64,000 bases of DNA from JAEULH01 sp963789785 (GCA_963789785.1 CAWBNC010000015.1:124001-188000); one strand, 5' to 3'. Shown: positions 1 through 11,421, counted from the stretch's first letter. The notes: a model not told the origin generated them from the sequence alone. A program made the numbers and translations.

Positions 1-991
1 CGGACCCGGTCGCCATCGCTGCAGACCCGCCGGCGGCGCGATGACGATGGGTTGTTCGTCGTCGAGCCCGGCGGTGATCTGGACCATGGCCGGCGAGGCG
101 ATCCCCGTCTTCACCGCCACGGCTCTAGCCCGCCCGTCGACGACCGTGAAGATCCGCCCGCCGCTCACCGAGTTCGGCCGGAACCAGGAGCGCGTTTTCG
201 ACGGTCGCAACGACGATGTTGATCTCCGTGGTCATGCCGATCAGCAGCGGCGTGTCCGCCGGCAGAGCGATGCGGACGCGGAAGCTCTTGTTGACCGGAT
301 CGCCCTTCGGCGTGATCGTCTCGACCCGACCTTCGAGGACATTGTCGGGAAAGGCATCGGCCTTGATGAGCGCGCGCTGGCCGATGGCGACCCGGGGGAT
401 GTCCTCCTCATCGACCTCGGCAATGATCCACAACGGTTTCGGCTCGCCGACCCAGAACAGTACGTTGTCGCTGTCGACGATCTCGCCGACCTCGCCGTCG
501 CGGCGCAGGACAACGCCGTCGATCGGGGCCCGGATCGTCAGGTCGTCAACGCGCTTGCGCTCGGCTGCGATCATGGCGCGGACTTCGTCGAAGGCGCTGG
601 CCGCGCGCTGGTAGGTCTGGGCGCTGACGTGATTGCGCTCGACCAGGCGGGCGTAGCGCTGCATGTCGCTTTCGAGAAACTCGGCGCGGGCTTCGAGTTC
701 GCGCAGTCGCGCCCGCTCTTCGGCATCATCGAGGCGGGCCAGAAAATCACCCGCGCCGATCTGCCGGCCCTCGCATTTGCAGAGCTCCATGATGCGGCCC
801 CGGACCATCGGCGTCACCTTTGCCCAGACCACCGGTTCGACCACGCCCGTCGCATAGATCGCCTCCACCGCCGGGCCACGACTGGGCGTCGCAATAGCCA
901 CCCGCGGCACCTTGAGCTGGACGTACCCAGTCGCAACCACCGCGGCGGCAAGACAGACGACGATGACGGCGATAAAAGGCCTGCGGCTCAC
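1..991 (-). CDS. HlyD/RND-type periplasmic adaptor (partial, frameshifted)
   Basis: Membrane-fusion adaptor that would link an inner-membrane transporter to an outer-membrane channel. A membrane segment (about residues 5-22) is followed by a lipoyl/barrel-sandwich half, a coiled-coil hairpin and a beta-barrel domain containing IRAPIDGVVLRRDGEVGEIV. I place the start at GTG 991, which has GGGAG six bases upstream; an ATG at 1084 is possible. The frame breaks near 172-180: the neighbouring frame continues with NSVSGGRIFTVVDGRARAV, the expected C-terminal beta strand, and stays open to the window edge. One base is therefore probably wrong, and the gene runs off the left end. The transporter partner lies outside the window. 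Confidence 0.85.
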
Positions 992-1122
992 GCCGAACTC
1001 CCAGCGATCTGCGCAAGCGACAGCGAAGCCCTCGACCGTTCGCGGCTCGATCGCCTCCGGCGCGATGAACGCGACGACGCACAAGCGGATGTTATATTAG
1101 AAATGTCTTTCATTGAAAGTCT

Positions 1123-1929
1123 TCAGACGATGTTGTGCGTCTGAAGGAACGCCGCAATGGCGGCACAGGCGATCTCGGGCTGCTCAAGGTGCGGCGCGTG
1201 GCCGCACTCCGGGATCATCAGGGTCTCGGCCGGGCCGGACACACCGCCGGCGATAGCTCTCACCTGCGCCACGGTTCCGTAGTGGTCGTTCTCGCCCTGG
1301 ACCACCAGAACGGGACAGACGACCGCCGGCAGATAACCTTCCACATTCCAGGCGCGAAAGGGCGGGCTGAGCCAGGCGTCGCACCATCCCCGGAAGGCGC
1401 CGTCGACGTTGTCGCCGTGGTAGACGCTGAGGCGCGCCCGCAGGTCGGTGCCGGCAAAGGCCTCCCTCGCTTCGGCGATTCCCTGCAGCGTCGTCTCCTC
1501 GTTAAAGACGTGCGCGGCCATGGTGACGATCGCAAGCGCCGGCGATACCGCCGCGCCAGCGTAAATGAGCGCAATCGTGCCGCCGTCGCTGTGGCCGATG
1601 AGGATCGGCCGATTGACGCCGGCAGCGGTGAGCACGCGCGGCAGAACCTCGATCGCCTCGACGCGATGGTAGTCCAGGGGCAGCGGCGCGGGCGCGGGCG
1701 ACGACCGGCCATAGCCGGAGCGGCTGTAGAGAAAGGCGTCGAGCCCGGTGCGACATGCGAGCGCATCGGGAAAGCCGCGCCACAGGCGCACGCAGCCGAG
1801 GCCCTCGTGGAGAAGCACCAGCGTCGGCCTGTCAGAATCGGGCCGCACCCCCGGTGGCCGAACGCGTCGCCACTCGAGCCGGCTGTCACCGATCGCGAAG
1901 AAGCCGCCCGCGCTCACGGGCCTGGACAC
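1123..1929 (-). CDS. alpha/beta-fold hydrolase
   Basis: Serine hydrolase of the alpha/beta superfamily. Visible are the oxyanion-region LLHEGLG, the nucleophile elbow GHSDGG (Ser about 114), an acid candidate in QGENDHYG and the catalytic His in ECGHAPHLEQPE. The open frame extends upstream into the SDR gene, but that part is low-complexity and overlaps coding sequence. I therefore place the start at GTG 1929 (or GTG 1917), just after the SDR stop at 1934, which implies coupling. The substrate cannot be told from sequence. Pairing with an SDR suggests catabolism of a small ester or ketone; this is inference. Confidence 0.85.
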   Translation of the reverse strand: MSRPVSAGGFFAIGDSRLEWRRVRPPGVRPDSDRPTLVLLHEGLGCVRLWRGFPDALACRTGLDAFLYSRSGYGRSSPAPAPLPLDYHRVEAIEVLPRVLTAAGVNRPILIGHSDGGTIALIYAGAAVSPALAIVTMAAHVFNEETTLQGIAEAREAFAGTDLRARLSVYHGDNVDGAFRGWCDAWLSPPFRAWNVEGYLPAVVCPVLVVQGENDHYGTVAQVRAIAGGVSGPAETLMIPECGHAPHLEQPEIACAAIAAFLQTHNIV

Positions 1930-1933
1930 GGGC

Positions 1934-2728
1934 CTAGACAATGGAGCGGACGACACCGCCGTCGACGCGGAGCGCGGCACCGGTGGTGGCGGATGCCTCC
2001 CTGGAGCAGGTGTAGACGACCATGTTCGCAACCTCTTCGACCTCGGCAAGACGCCGGATCAGCGAGGACGGTCTTTGCGTCTTGATGAACTCGTCTTCGT
2101 ATTCCCCGCGCGAGGCGCCCTGCGCCGCCGCCATGGCGGAAAGGAAGGTTTCGACGCCCTCCGACCGGGTCGGGCCCGGAAGCACCGCATTGACGGTCAC
2201 GCCGGTCCCGGCGACGCTTTCCGCAATGCCGCGCGAAAGCGCGAGCTGCGCGGTCTTGGTCATGCCGTAGTGAACCATTTCCGCCGGGATCTGCACCCCG
2301 GATTCGCTTGAGATGAAGACAATGCGGCCCCAGCCGCGAAGAACCATTCCCGGAAGATAGAACCGGCTCAGGCGGACACCGCTCATGACGTTGACCTGGA
2401 AGAACCGCTCCCAGTCGTCATCGGTGATCTCGAGGAACGGCTTCGGCTCGAAGATTCCGAGATTGTTGACGAGGATGTCCGTATCGGGCACCTGATCCAT
2501 GAACCTCTGCAGGCCGGGGGTCGTGGTGAGATCAGCGGGCACGCACTCGACCTGGACCCCGTCGATCTCCCGGCTCAGCCGCGCGGCGGCGTCACGCGTC
2601 CTCTCTTCCGTGCGGCCGTTGAGCACCACGGCGGCGCCGGCCCGGGCCAGCCCGCGGGCGATGGCATAGCCGATGCCCGCCGTCGAGCCGCTAACAACGG
2701 CCGTCTTGCCGCTCAAGTCGATGTTCAT
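1934..2728 (-). CDS. SDR family NAD(P)-dependent oxidoreductase
   Basis: Classical short-chain dehydrogenase/reductase of 264 residues. The Rossmann cofactor motif SGSTAGIG is at residues 13-20, NNLG at 88-91, and the catalytic Ser (about 140), Tyr154 and Lys158 lie in ISSESG and YGMTK. Its size matches the FabG-like classical SDR class. The ATG at 2728 is preceded by AGGAGA at good spacing, so the start is well supported. It is followed with 4 bp spacing by the alpha/beta hydrolase, so the two likely form an operon. The substrate is unknown. Confidence 0.92.
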   Translation of the reverse strand: MNIDLSGKTAVVSGSTAGIGYAIARGLARAGAAVVLNGRTEERTRDAAARLSREIDGVQVECVPADLTTTPGLQRFMDQVPDTDILVNNLGIFEPKPFLEITDDDWERFFQVNVMSGVRLSRFYLPGMVLRGWGRIVFISSESGVQIPAEMVHYGMTKTAQLALSRGIAESVAGTGVTVNAVLPGPTRSEGVETFLSAMAAAQGASRGEYEDEFIKTQRPSSLIRRLAEVEEVANMVVYTCSREASATTGAALRVDGGVVRSIV

Positions 2729-2907
2729 GATCGGTCTCCTGATGGCTGCCTTGCGATGTGTCCTGACGCAGAATCGAATAACCCCGGCCGCAGTCGGCCG
2801 CTGTCCCTGCGTGGTCTACATGCCTATAGTAGAACAGCGTTTCGCGCATTCTTGCATTTCATGGGCAATGTGCACTACACCCACGCCTGTTTCATGACGA
2901 CTCGGGA

Positions 2908-3978
2908 ATGCGCGTGTCGAGCGAGAATCGTGTTGCCGCGCCAGCAGGCGACGATGAGCCATTGCGAAGAGGGTTGCGCGACCTGGTCTGGACTCTGGGG
3001 CGCAGCGACTGTAGCCGCCGCTCGGCCGAAAGCGGTACAGATCGCGCCGACGCCCTCCTCCGCCTGTTCCTCCAAGCCTTTGAAGTCCTCGACGATCGCT
3101 GCGGTCTGGCCGATTGCCGCTTCCACCTCGGCACGTTCGCCTATCATCGCGGCGACTATGCCGCGGCCGAAGCGTGGTACGAGCGCAGTCTCGCCTTGAT
3201 GCATGACGAAGGCAATCGCCATGGGGTCGCGCGCGCTTGCTACCAGCTTGGCCTTGTCGCGCAGGCGGCCGGTGATCTCGGCAAGGCGACGCAGCGATAT
3301 TGTCGATCGATCGAAGCGAGCGCGGCCGTCAGGGACACGGCCGGCGTCGCCCGGACTTCGCATAATCTCGGCAACATCTTCCTTCTGCAGGGCGAATACG
3401 ACGACGCCGAGACCTGCTATGGCATTTGTCTCGAGCTCTCCAAGGCGCAGAGCGACGCTGCCGGGGTCGCCCGCGCGCACTACCAGCGTGCCGTGGTCGC
3501 CGAGGCGCGCGGCGACGAGGATGGAGCAGGCAGGCTCCAGCAGGCAGGTCGGTCGGTCTCGTACATGCCGGGCGCCGGCGCAGGGCAGGTTCGAGACCTG
3601 CGCGATCTCGGCCGGCTCGCCGTCGAAGCGGGCAGCACCACCACGGCGCTGACCTGCTTCAAGTGCGCCATGCAGCTCGCCGGAAGCTCGGGCCTGCACG
3701 AAGAGGCGGCAGGCGCGGCAAGTTCCGTCGGCGCGCTCTACACCGAGCTGGGCGAGCCGGAACGCGGCCTCGTCTATACGCTCAAGAGCACGGCTTCGCG
3801 TCTCGACGGCGGTCAGCCGCCACGCGGCGCCGATGCGTCCACGCTGCGTCGCCAGCGCGGCGCTCTGGGGCCCGGCCGGTTCCGCAAGATGGTGACGTCG
3901 CGGCTCCGCGGCGAGCACGCAGCGGCGATCATGGCGCTCGTCGCTGACGGCACGGCCATCGCCGCGCGATCATTCTGA
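2908..3978 (+). CDS. tetratricopeptide-repeat protein
   Basis: At least four TPR units are visible between about residues 60 and 290, for example FHLGTFAYHRGDYAAAEAWY and HNLGNIFLLQGEYDDAETCY. The spacing between units resembles the regulatory TPRs that often sit behind bacterial effector or NTPase domains, but no such domain is present. No signal peptide or membrane segment is evident. A long antisense open frame covers the same DNA, but only this strand shows the repeat pattern. The N-terminal 50 residues and the Arg-rich C-terminus are not recognisable. Function unknown beyond protein-protein interaction. Confidence 0.8.
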   Translation: MRVSSENRVAAPAGDDEPLRRGLRDLVWTLGRSDCSRRSAESGTDRADALLRLFLQAFEVLDDRCGLADCRFHLGTFAYHRGDYAAAEAWYERSLALMHDEGNRHGVARACYQLGLVAQAAGDLGKATQRYCRSIEASAAVRDTAGVARTSHNLGNIFLLQGEYDDAETCYGICLELSKAQSDAAGVARAHYQRAVVAEARGDEDGAGRLQQAGRSVSYMPGAGAGQVRDLRDLGRLAVEAGSTTTALTCFKCAMQLAGSSGLHEEAAGAASSVGALYTELGEPERGLVYTLKSTASRLDGGQPPRGADASTLRRQRGALGPGRFRKMVTSRLRGEHAAAIMALVADGTAIAARSF

Positions 3979-4019
3979 GCCGCTCGCCGCGGCGCTCATA
4001 CCTGGCGAAATAGCCGACA

Positions 4020-5012
4020 ATGCAGCCGAAAATAATCGAGATCGTCGCCGGCGGCGGGCATGCCGACACCCTTGTCGCCATCGCCGAAGAGGCCAGTGCC
4101 CTCGACTGCCACGTTCTACCGATTGGAGATGGCCAACGCGTCCTCGTCAGGATCCTGACCGGAAGCGGCGAGCGCCAGTCCCTTGTCGACGCGATCCAGC
4201 GTCAGCTGTCCACCGACAATGCGTGGCGTCTGACCATTCTTCCGGTCGACGGGGTCCTGCCGCCGATTGAGGAGGACGAAGACGAGATCGAGGCGCGGCA
4301 AAGCAGGGCTCTGACCGCCACCCGCGAGGAGCTTTATGGGGTCATCGCAGGCGGAGCGGTCATCGACCGAAACTTTCTGCTCTTCGTCATACTCTCGACG
4401 ATGGTGGCCGGCATCGGCCTCGTCGTCGACAACGTTGCGGTCGTCATCGGCGCGATGGTGATCGCTCCCCTGCTCGGCCCGAACCTGGCCTTCGCCTTCG
4501 GCGCCGCTCTCGGGGATATTGGCCTGATGGGGCGGGCAATCCGAACCAGCCTCGCCGGGCTATCGGTCGCGATCACGAGCTGCGCCGCGTTCGCCGCGAT
4601 CTCCGGCGTCGGGCTTGCCAGCGCTCAGCTTCTCGCCCGGACCCACGTCGGCTACGGCGACGTCGTCCTCGCGCTCGCTTCCGGAGCGGCGGCGGCGCTT
4701 TCGCTGACGACCGGCCTGTCGACGGCGCTGGTCGGGGTGATGGTCGCGGTCGCCATTCTTCCGCCCGCGGCAACGGCTGGGTTGATGGCCGGCGGCGGAC
4801 GCCTTGGCGAGGCATCGGCCGCCGCAATGCTGGTTGTAATCAACCTGATCTGCGTCAACCTTGCCGCCCAGGTCGTCTTCGCCGTCCAGGGGATCAAGCC
4901 GCACCACTGGCTTGAGCAGAAGAGCGCCCGACAATCGACCGTGATTAGCGCTCTGGTCTGGGCGGGCCTGCTCGCCGGCGCGGTGTTCGGCATTTCCCTA
5001 TTCTCCGACTGA
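4020..5012 (+). CDS. DUF389 (TIGR00341-type) membrane protein
   Basis: 330 residues. A soluble N-terminal domain of about 110 residues, rich in acidic residues near its end (PPIEEDEDEIEARQ), is followed by a block of several hydrophobic helices from about 125 to the C-terminus. It contains the family-typical VIGAMVIAPLLGPNLAFAFG. The family is conserved but its transport or sensing role is not established. It starts 41 bp after the TPR gene on the same strand. Its stop codon coincides with the beginning of the duplicated thiD-tail segment. Confidence 0.88.
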   Translation: MQPKIIEIVAGGGHADTLVAIAEEASALDCHVLPIGDGQRVLVRILTGSGERQSLVDAIQRQLSTDNAWRLTILPVDGVLPPIEEDEDEIEARQSRALTATREELYGVIAGGAVIDRNFLLFVILSTMVAGIGLVVDNVAVVIGAMVIAPLLGPNLAFAFGAALGDIGLMGRAIRTSLAGLSVAITSCAAFAAISGVGLASAQLLARTHVGYGDVVLALASGAAAALSLTTGLSTALVGVMVAVAILPPAATAGLMAGGGRLGEASAAAMLVVINLICVNLAAQVVFAVQGIKPHHWLEQKSARQSTVISALVWAGLLAGAVFGISLFSD

Positions 5013-5090
5013 AGGGGCGAGCTCGTTCAGCGCTGGGCCGGAAAAGCTGCGACGGTGTGGGCGTGATTGAGCGGCCCGTGACCGTGGCCT
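5010..5090 (-). repeat. diverged copy of the thiD 3' end
   Basis: This segment repeats the sequence at 6326-6405: 37 identical bases from TGAAGGGG onward, then scattered differences. Read on the minus strand it encodes GHGHGPLNHAHTVAAFPAQR followed by TGA, identical in protein to the last residues of ThiD. Most of the nucleotide differences are synonymous (for example GGC/GGT Gly, CTC/TTG Leu, GCC/GCT Ala). Upstream of these codons the homology stops. It is a remnant of a second, related thiD allele, not a fresh duplication. Confidence 0.85.
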
Positions 5091-5208
5091 GAATCCGAAC
5101 TCACGGCATCGGCTCTAAGGTCAATTGGCGCTACCCGACAGCAACCCTGTGGTTCTGGCTTAAAATAGTCGTAGCCGGCGACCTGTTCCGCCGCACGACG
5201 TCACCGGT

Positions 5209-5457
5209 ATGATTGAAGTACTGTGGGTCATAGTGCTGATCGTCGTACCCTATATCGGCATTTTTATTTATATCATTACGCAAGGCGCGTGGTATGGCGA
5301 AGCGGAACGAGGCGCGTAACCGACAGGCGCGCCAAACTTGCGCCAGATTGTCGGTTTTAGTGCCGCTGACGAGCTTGAGAAGCTTGATAGGCTGAAAGAG
5401 GCAGGATCGTTCTCATCGGAGGAATACGCGCACCTGAGGGCCCGAGTGGTACAGTAG
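5209..5457 (+). pseudogene. SHOCT-domain small membrane protein, disrupted
   Basis: The start MIEVLWVIVLIVVPYIGIFI is the single membrane helix typical of small PLDc_N/SHOCT proteins. The end ADELEKLDRLKEAGSFSSEE is a SHOCT domain. They lie in the same frame but are separated by an in-frame TAA at 5317-5319. In the next frame the missing middle reads GMAKRNEARNRQARQ, as expected for the family. Two compensating single-base shifts near 5290 and 5335 would restore an 82-residue protein. It is either a decayed gene or two consensus errors. Function of the family is unknown. Confidence 0.7.
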
Positions 5458-5499
5458 CGAGCGCAGACGGTATTGTTCCCTTGAACTGGAGAATTGGCT

Positions 5500-6234
5500 A
5501 TGGGTTTGGGTCGTCACTGCTCTCACGTCAGCCGTCGTGCGTTCCTCAATGCATCGGCTGCAAGCACTGTAGGTGTCGCGGTGATCTGTGGCGGGGGTCT
5601 TGGAGCCCCTGCGCACGCGGCGGCTCTGACGCAAGAAGCGCGCGATGCAATGACCCCAGACGACGTGGTCGCTCTGCTCATCGAGGGCAACGAACGCTTT
5701 GTTGGCGGCAACGCGAAGCCGCGGGATTTCTTGGCCGAACAACATGCAAGCGCTGCGGGTCAGCATCCGGCGGCGGTTGCCCTGACCTGCATCGATTCGC
5801 GGGCGCCTCTGGAAATCATCTGCGATCTTAGTCTCGGCGATACCTTTAATGCGCGGCTTGCCGGCAACGCCGTCAATGACGACATCATGGGCAGCATGGA
5901 GTTTGCTTGTGCCGCAGCGGGCGCAAAGCTGGTGGTGGTGATGGGCCATACGGCATGCGGCGCTATCAAAGGCGCGATCGAGGACGTCGAGCTCGGCAAC
6001 TTGACCGGACTTCTTGCCAAAATCCGGCCGGCTGTTGTGGCAACCAAGTTTGAAGGCGAGCGCTCCGCGTCTAACCCGCAGTTTGTCGATGCGGTCGCGC
6101 GCACGCACGTGATGATGGCGCTAAATGAGATCCGCGAAGGCAGCAAGATTCTTCATGACATGGAGCGCGACGGCAAAATCAAGATCGTCGGCAGCATGTA
6201 CGACCTAGAAACTGCCAAAGTGACGCTGATCTAG
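5500..6234 (+). CDS. Tat-exported beta carbonic anhydrase
   Basis: Zinc enzyme interconverting CO2 and bicarbonate, 244 residues. The zinc and catalytic dyad signatures CIDSR (97-101) and GHTACGA (His150, Cys153) are complete. The N-terminus has a twin-arginine signal, SRRAFL at 11-16, then a hydrophobic run and a likely AHA-A cleavage near residue 40, so it should act in the periplasm. ATG 5500 is chosen over an upstream TTG because GGAG lies eight bases before it. It sits in a segment flanked by the thiD-tail repeat and reads opposite to thiD. Confidence 0.93.
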   Translation: MGLGRHCSHVSRRAFLNASAASTVGVAVICGGGLGAPAHAAALTQEARDAMTPDDVVALLIEGNERFVGGNAKPRDFLAEQHASAAGQHPAAVALTCIDSRAPLEIICDLSLGDTFNARLAGNAVNDDIMGSMEFACAAAGAKLVVVMGHTACGAIKGAIEDVELGNLTGLLAKIRPAVVATKFEGERSASNPQFVDAVARTHVMMALNEIREGSKILHDMERDGKIKIVGSMYDLETAKVTLI

Positions 6235-6325
6235 AAGTAGCGCATCACGCTGCTTTACCATGGCATTGTCCTATTAGCTTGGTTGGCGAGACGGTTGCCA
6301 TCTCCGCCCACGGCCACGGTAGGGT

Positions 6326-6405
6326 TGAAGGGGCGAGCTCGTTCAGCGCTGGGCCGGAAAAGCCGCGACGGTGTGAGCGTGATTCAAGGGCCCGTGTCCG
6401 TGACC
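6326..6405 (-). repeat. thiD 3' end, second copy of the direct repeat
   Basis: Partner of the repeat at 5010-5090. Here the sequence is the genuine end of thiD plus 17 bp downstream of its stop. The first 37 bases match exactly; the remainder differs mainly at third codon positions. Confidence 0.85.
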
Positions 6406-7146
6406 GAAGCCCGGCGCGGTGCGGATGGCCTCGATGACGTAGGCCCGCGCCCGCTCGACCGCGGCACCCAGCTCTATGCCCTGGGCAAGCCCGGTGGCAA
6501 TGGCGGACGCCAGGGTGCAGCCGGTGCCGTGCGTGTGCGGCGTGTCGATCCGCGCACTTTCGAAGCGCGCCACGGACCGCCGGCCGCCGACCAGGACGTC
6601 GACGATGGTGGCGCCGGCGCCATGCCCGCCCTTGACCAGCACCGCATCCGGCCCAAGCGCCAGAACCGCCCGCGCCAACGCCTCGGGATCATCGGACTCG
6701 ATGCCGGCCAGGGCCGCCGCTTCCGGCAGGTTTGGCGTGGCGAGGGCCGCCAGCGGAAGCAGGCGCGATGTGACCGCCGCCCTGGCCTCGGCGGTCAGCA
6801 GGCTGTCGCCGCCTTTGGCGAACATGACCGGATCGACCACCACCGGAATTCGGCGATCAAGCCCCTCCAGCACGGCGCAGACGGCGGCGACGACGTCCGG
6901 GCGATGAAGCATGCCGATCTTGATGCAATCGGCGCCGATGTCGTCCAGAACCAGCCGCATCTGCAACGCGACGAAGTCCGCGGGAACGTCGTGAATGCCG
7001 AACACGCCTTGCGTATTCTGCGCCGTCAGCGCCGAAATCGCGGTGGCGGCGTACCCGCCCAGCGCGGTGACCGTCTTTATGTCGGCCTGGATGCCGGCGC
7101 CCCCGCCCGAGTCAGAGCCGGCGACGATCAGAACCCGGCCGCGCAC
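6343..7146 (-). CDS. thiD: hydroxymethylpyrimidine/phosphomethylpyrimidine kinase
   Basis: Ribokinase-fold enzyme that phosphorylates HMP and HMP-P for thiamine synthesis, 267 residues. SDSGGGAGIQADIKT near the N-terminus, VVDPVM in the middle and the anion-hole and catalytic motif HTHGTGCTLASAIA are all intact. The start is GTG 7146 with AGGAG seven bases upstream. It is the last gene of the long minus-strand run that begins at yebC, 30 bp after glmM. A second thiamine gene, thiE, lies elsewhere in the window. Confidence 0.95.
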   Translation of the reverse strand: MRGRVLIVAGSDSGGGAGIQADIKTVTALGGYAATAISALTAQNTQGVFGIHDVPADFVALQMRLVLDDIGADCIKIGMLHRPDVVAAVCAVLEGLDRRIPVVVDPVMFAKGGDSLLTAEARAAVTSRLLPLAALATPNLPEAAALAGIESDDPEALARAVLALGPDAVLVKGGHGAGATIVDVLVGGRRSVARFESARIDTPHTHGTGCTLASAIATGLAQGIELGAAVERARAYVIEAIRTAPGFGHGHGPLNHAHTVAAFPAQR

Positions 7147-7176
7147 GGCGCTGCTCCTGCCGCGGTCCTGTTCGTG

Positions 7177-8524
7177 CTAATGCGCGACAGCCTGTATGGC
7201 GCCGCAAATGTCGTCGACAACGGAATGCAGTAGGGTCTCGTCGTCGCACTCGGCCATGACCCGGATCAGCGGCTCCGTGCCGGACTTGCGGATCAAAAGG
7301 CGGCCGCTGTTACCGAGGCGACGCTGATTGGCGGCGATCGTCTCTTGGACCTCGTCGAACTCCAACGGTCGCTCGCCGTTGACCCGAATGTTGCGCAACA
7401 GCTGGGGAAGCGGCTGGAACATCTGGCACACCTCGCTGGCGCGCCGTTGCGACTCGACCAGGACGGCAAGCACCTGCAGCGCGGCGATCAACCCGTCTCC
7501 TGTCGTCGTGTAGTCACTGAGGATAATGTGACCCGATTGCTCACCGCCGACGTTGTAGCCGCGCTCGCGCATGGTCTCGACGACGTAGCGATCGCCAACA
7601 TTGGTGCGCTCGAGCGTCAGCCCGAGACTCTCCAGGTAGCGCTCCAGGCCCATGTTCGACATGACCGTGGCGACCAGCCCGCCGCCAAGCAGGCGCCCGC
7701 ACGCGTTCCAGGACTTGGCGATCAAGCGCCATGACCTGATCGCCGTCGACCAGGGCGCCGGTCTCATCGGCGATGACCACCCGGTCGCCGTCGCCATCGA
7801 GGGCAATACCGAGATCGGCGCGATACTCGGTCACGGATCGGCACAGCGCCTCGGGCGAGGTCGAGCCGCAACGGCGATTGATGTTGAAGCCGTCGGGCTC
7901 GATCCCGATCGAGATGACGTCGGCGCCGAGTTCGTACAGCACCTCGGGCGCAACCTTGTAGCAGGCGCCATTGGCGCAATCGACGATGATCCGCAGCCCC
8001 TGGAGCACGACGCCCTTGGGGAAAGAGTGTTTGACGAACTCGGTATAGCGGCCCTGCACATCGGTCAGCCACTTGACCTTGCCCAGCTCCCAGGGCTGGG
8101 CAAGTTGGCCATCGGCGCCATTGGCGAGGCGCGCCTCGATGGCCTTCTCGACGCTGTCGGACAGCTTGAAGCCATCCGGACCGAACAGCTTGATCCCGTT
8201 ATCCTCGAAGGGATTGTGGGAGGCGGACAGCATCACGCCGACGTCGCAGCGCATCGACCGGGTTAGATTGGCCACCGCCGGTGTCGGCATCGGGCCGACG
8301 AGGATTACGTCCATCCCCATCGAAGTGAAGCCGGCGGTCAGTGCCAACTCCAGCATGTACCCCGACAGGCGCGTGTCCTTGCCGATCAGGACCCGGTTGC
8401 GATGACGACCGCGACGGAATTGCGCACCAACCGCAAGGCCAACCTGTAACGCCACCTCCGCTGTCATGGGATCGCGGTTCGCCGTACCCCGTATGCCGTC
8501 CGTGCCGAAGAGCCTATCAGCCAT
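7177..8524 (-). CDS. glmM: phosphoglucosamine mutase (one frameshift)
   Basis: Converts glucosamine-6-phosphate to glucosamine-1-phosphate for UDP-GlcNAc, peptidoglycan and LPS. The N-terminus FGTDGIRG, the phosphoserine loop LSASHNP (Ser102), the metal loop DGDGDR and the C-terminal phosphate-binding RKSGTEPLIRVM are all present. The frame breaks at about 7724 in a short A-run; removing one base gives MALIAKSW, the conserved continuation. This is an essential gene, so I read the break as a consensus error. ATG 8524 has AGGGG five bases upstream and is preferred over GTG 8530. Confidence 0.93.
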
Positions 8525-8576
8525 GAACACCCCTGAGCCGCCTCGCTGTTGCCGTCAGTCTACACGTGGCGGGCAC

Positions 8577-9458
8577 CTAACATACACCCCTAACCATCTT
8601 GCCTGATTCCGCGATTGCGCGCCAGACCTTCAATGCCTGGACTGTGGCTTCCACGTCATGCACACGAACAACATGCGCTCCGCGCGCAACCGCGGCCAAG
8701 CAGGCGGCAAGCGATCCGGCCAGCCGGCCTTGCGGCGGCTCGTTTCGGCTTAGCCGGGCGATAAAGCTCTTGCGCGAGACACCGACCAGAAGGGCGCAGC
8801 CGGACGCGCGATAGTCGGCCAAGCGCGAGAGAATGCTGAGGTTGTGGTTGAGCGTCTTGCCGAAACCGATGCCGGGATCGAGGGCAATCTGCCCGTGCGG
8901 CAAACCGGCGGCGAGGCAGTCGTCCCGGCGCGCCGCCAGCCAGGCGCCGACTTCGGCGGCCGCGTCGTCATAGTGCGGCGCTTTCTGCATCGTTCGCGGC
9001 TCGCCCTGCATGTGCATCAGAACGACAGCCGCCTTTCGCCCGGCTACCAGCGGAAGCGATCGCGGGTCGCCGGTCAGCGCGGTGATGTCGTTGATGATCG
9101 ATGCGCCGGCATCGAGTGCTGCGGCCATGACTTGGGGGCGACGCGTATCGACCGACACCCTGACGCCATGCGCAGCGAGTGCAGCGACGACCGGGATGAC
9201 CCGGGAAAGCTCGTCGGCAATGGCAACGCCGTTGGATCCCGGCCGCGTCAACTCGCCGCCGACATCGACGAAATCGGCGCCGGCTTCGACCATGGCCAAG
9301 CCGCGGTCGATCGCCGCCTCGGGGGAGTAGGCTTCGCCCCCGTCGGAAAAACTGTCCGGCGTGACGTTAACGACACCCATGACCCGCGGCCGGTCCAGAG
9401 GCACTCCGGCGAAGGTGATCACTGACCCGGCTCCCCGGCCGCAAGTGTTTTGCGACAC
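8577..9458 (-). CDS. folP: dihydropteroate synthase
   Basis: TIM-barrel enzyme joining p-aminobenzoate to the pterin diphosphate in folate synthesis; the sulfonamide target. GVVNVTPDSFSDGG, GADFVDVGGELTRPG, INDITAL, LDPGIGFGKT and GVSRKSFI are all intact in order. The open frame begins at GTG 9458; a second GTG at 9422 (VITFAGVPL) would remove an atypical leader and is also possible. It lies between ftsH and glmM, the usual order in proteobacteria. Confidence 0.95.
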   Translation of the reverse strand: MSQNTCGRGAGSVITFAGVPLDRPRVMGVVNVTPDSFSDGGEAYSPEAAIDRGLAMVEAGADFVDVGGELTRPGSNGVAIADELSRVIPVVAALAAHGVRVSVDTRRPQVMAAALDAGASIINDITALTGDPRSLPLVAGRKAAVVLMHMQGEPRTMQKAPHYDDAAAEVGAWLAARRDDCLAAGLPHGQIALDPGIGFGKTLNHNLSILSRLADYRASGCALLVGVSRKSFIARLSRNEPPQGRLAGSLAACLAAVARGAHVVRVHDVEATVQALKVWRAIAESGKMVRGVC

Positions 9459-9494
9459 GGATCAGGCCCCGATCCGGTCTCGCGATCGGTTCGA

Positions 9495-11421
<1,927 letters not shown>

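Noticed and set aside
2875..3918. 347-codon minus-strand frame over the TPR gene
   Set aside because: The TPR periodicity exists only on the plus strand.
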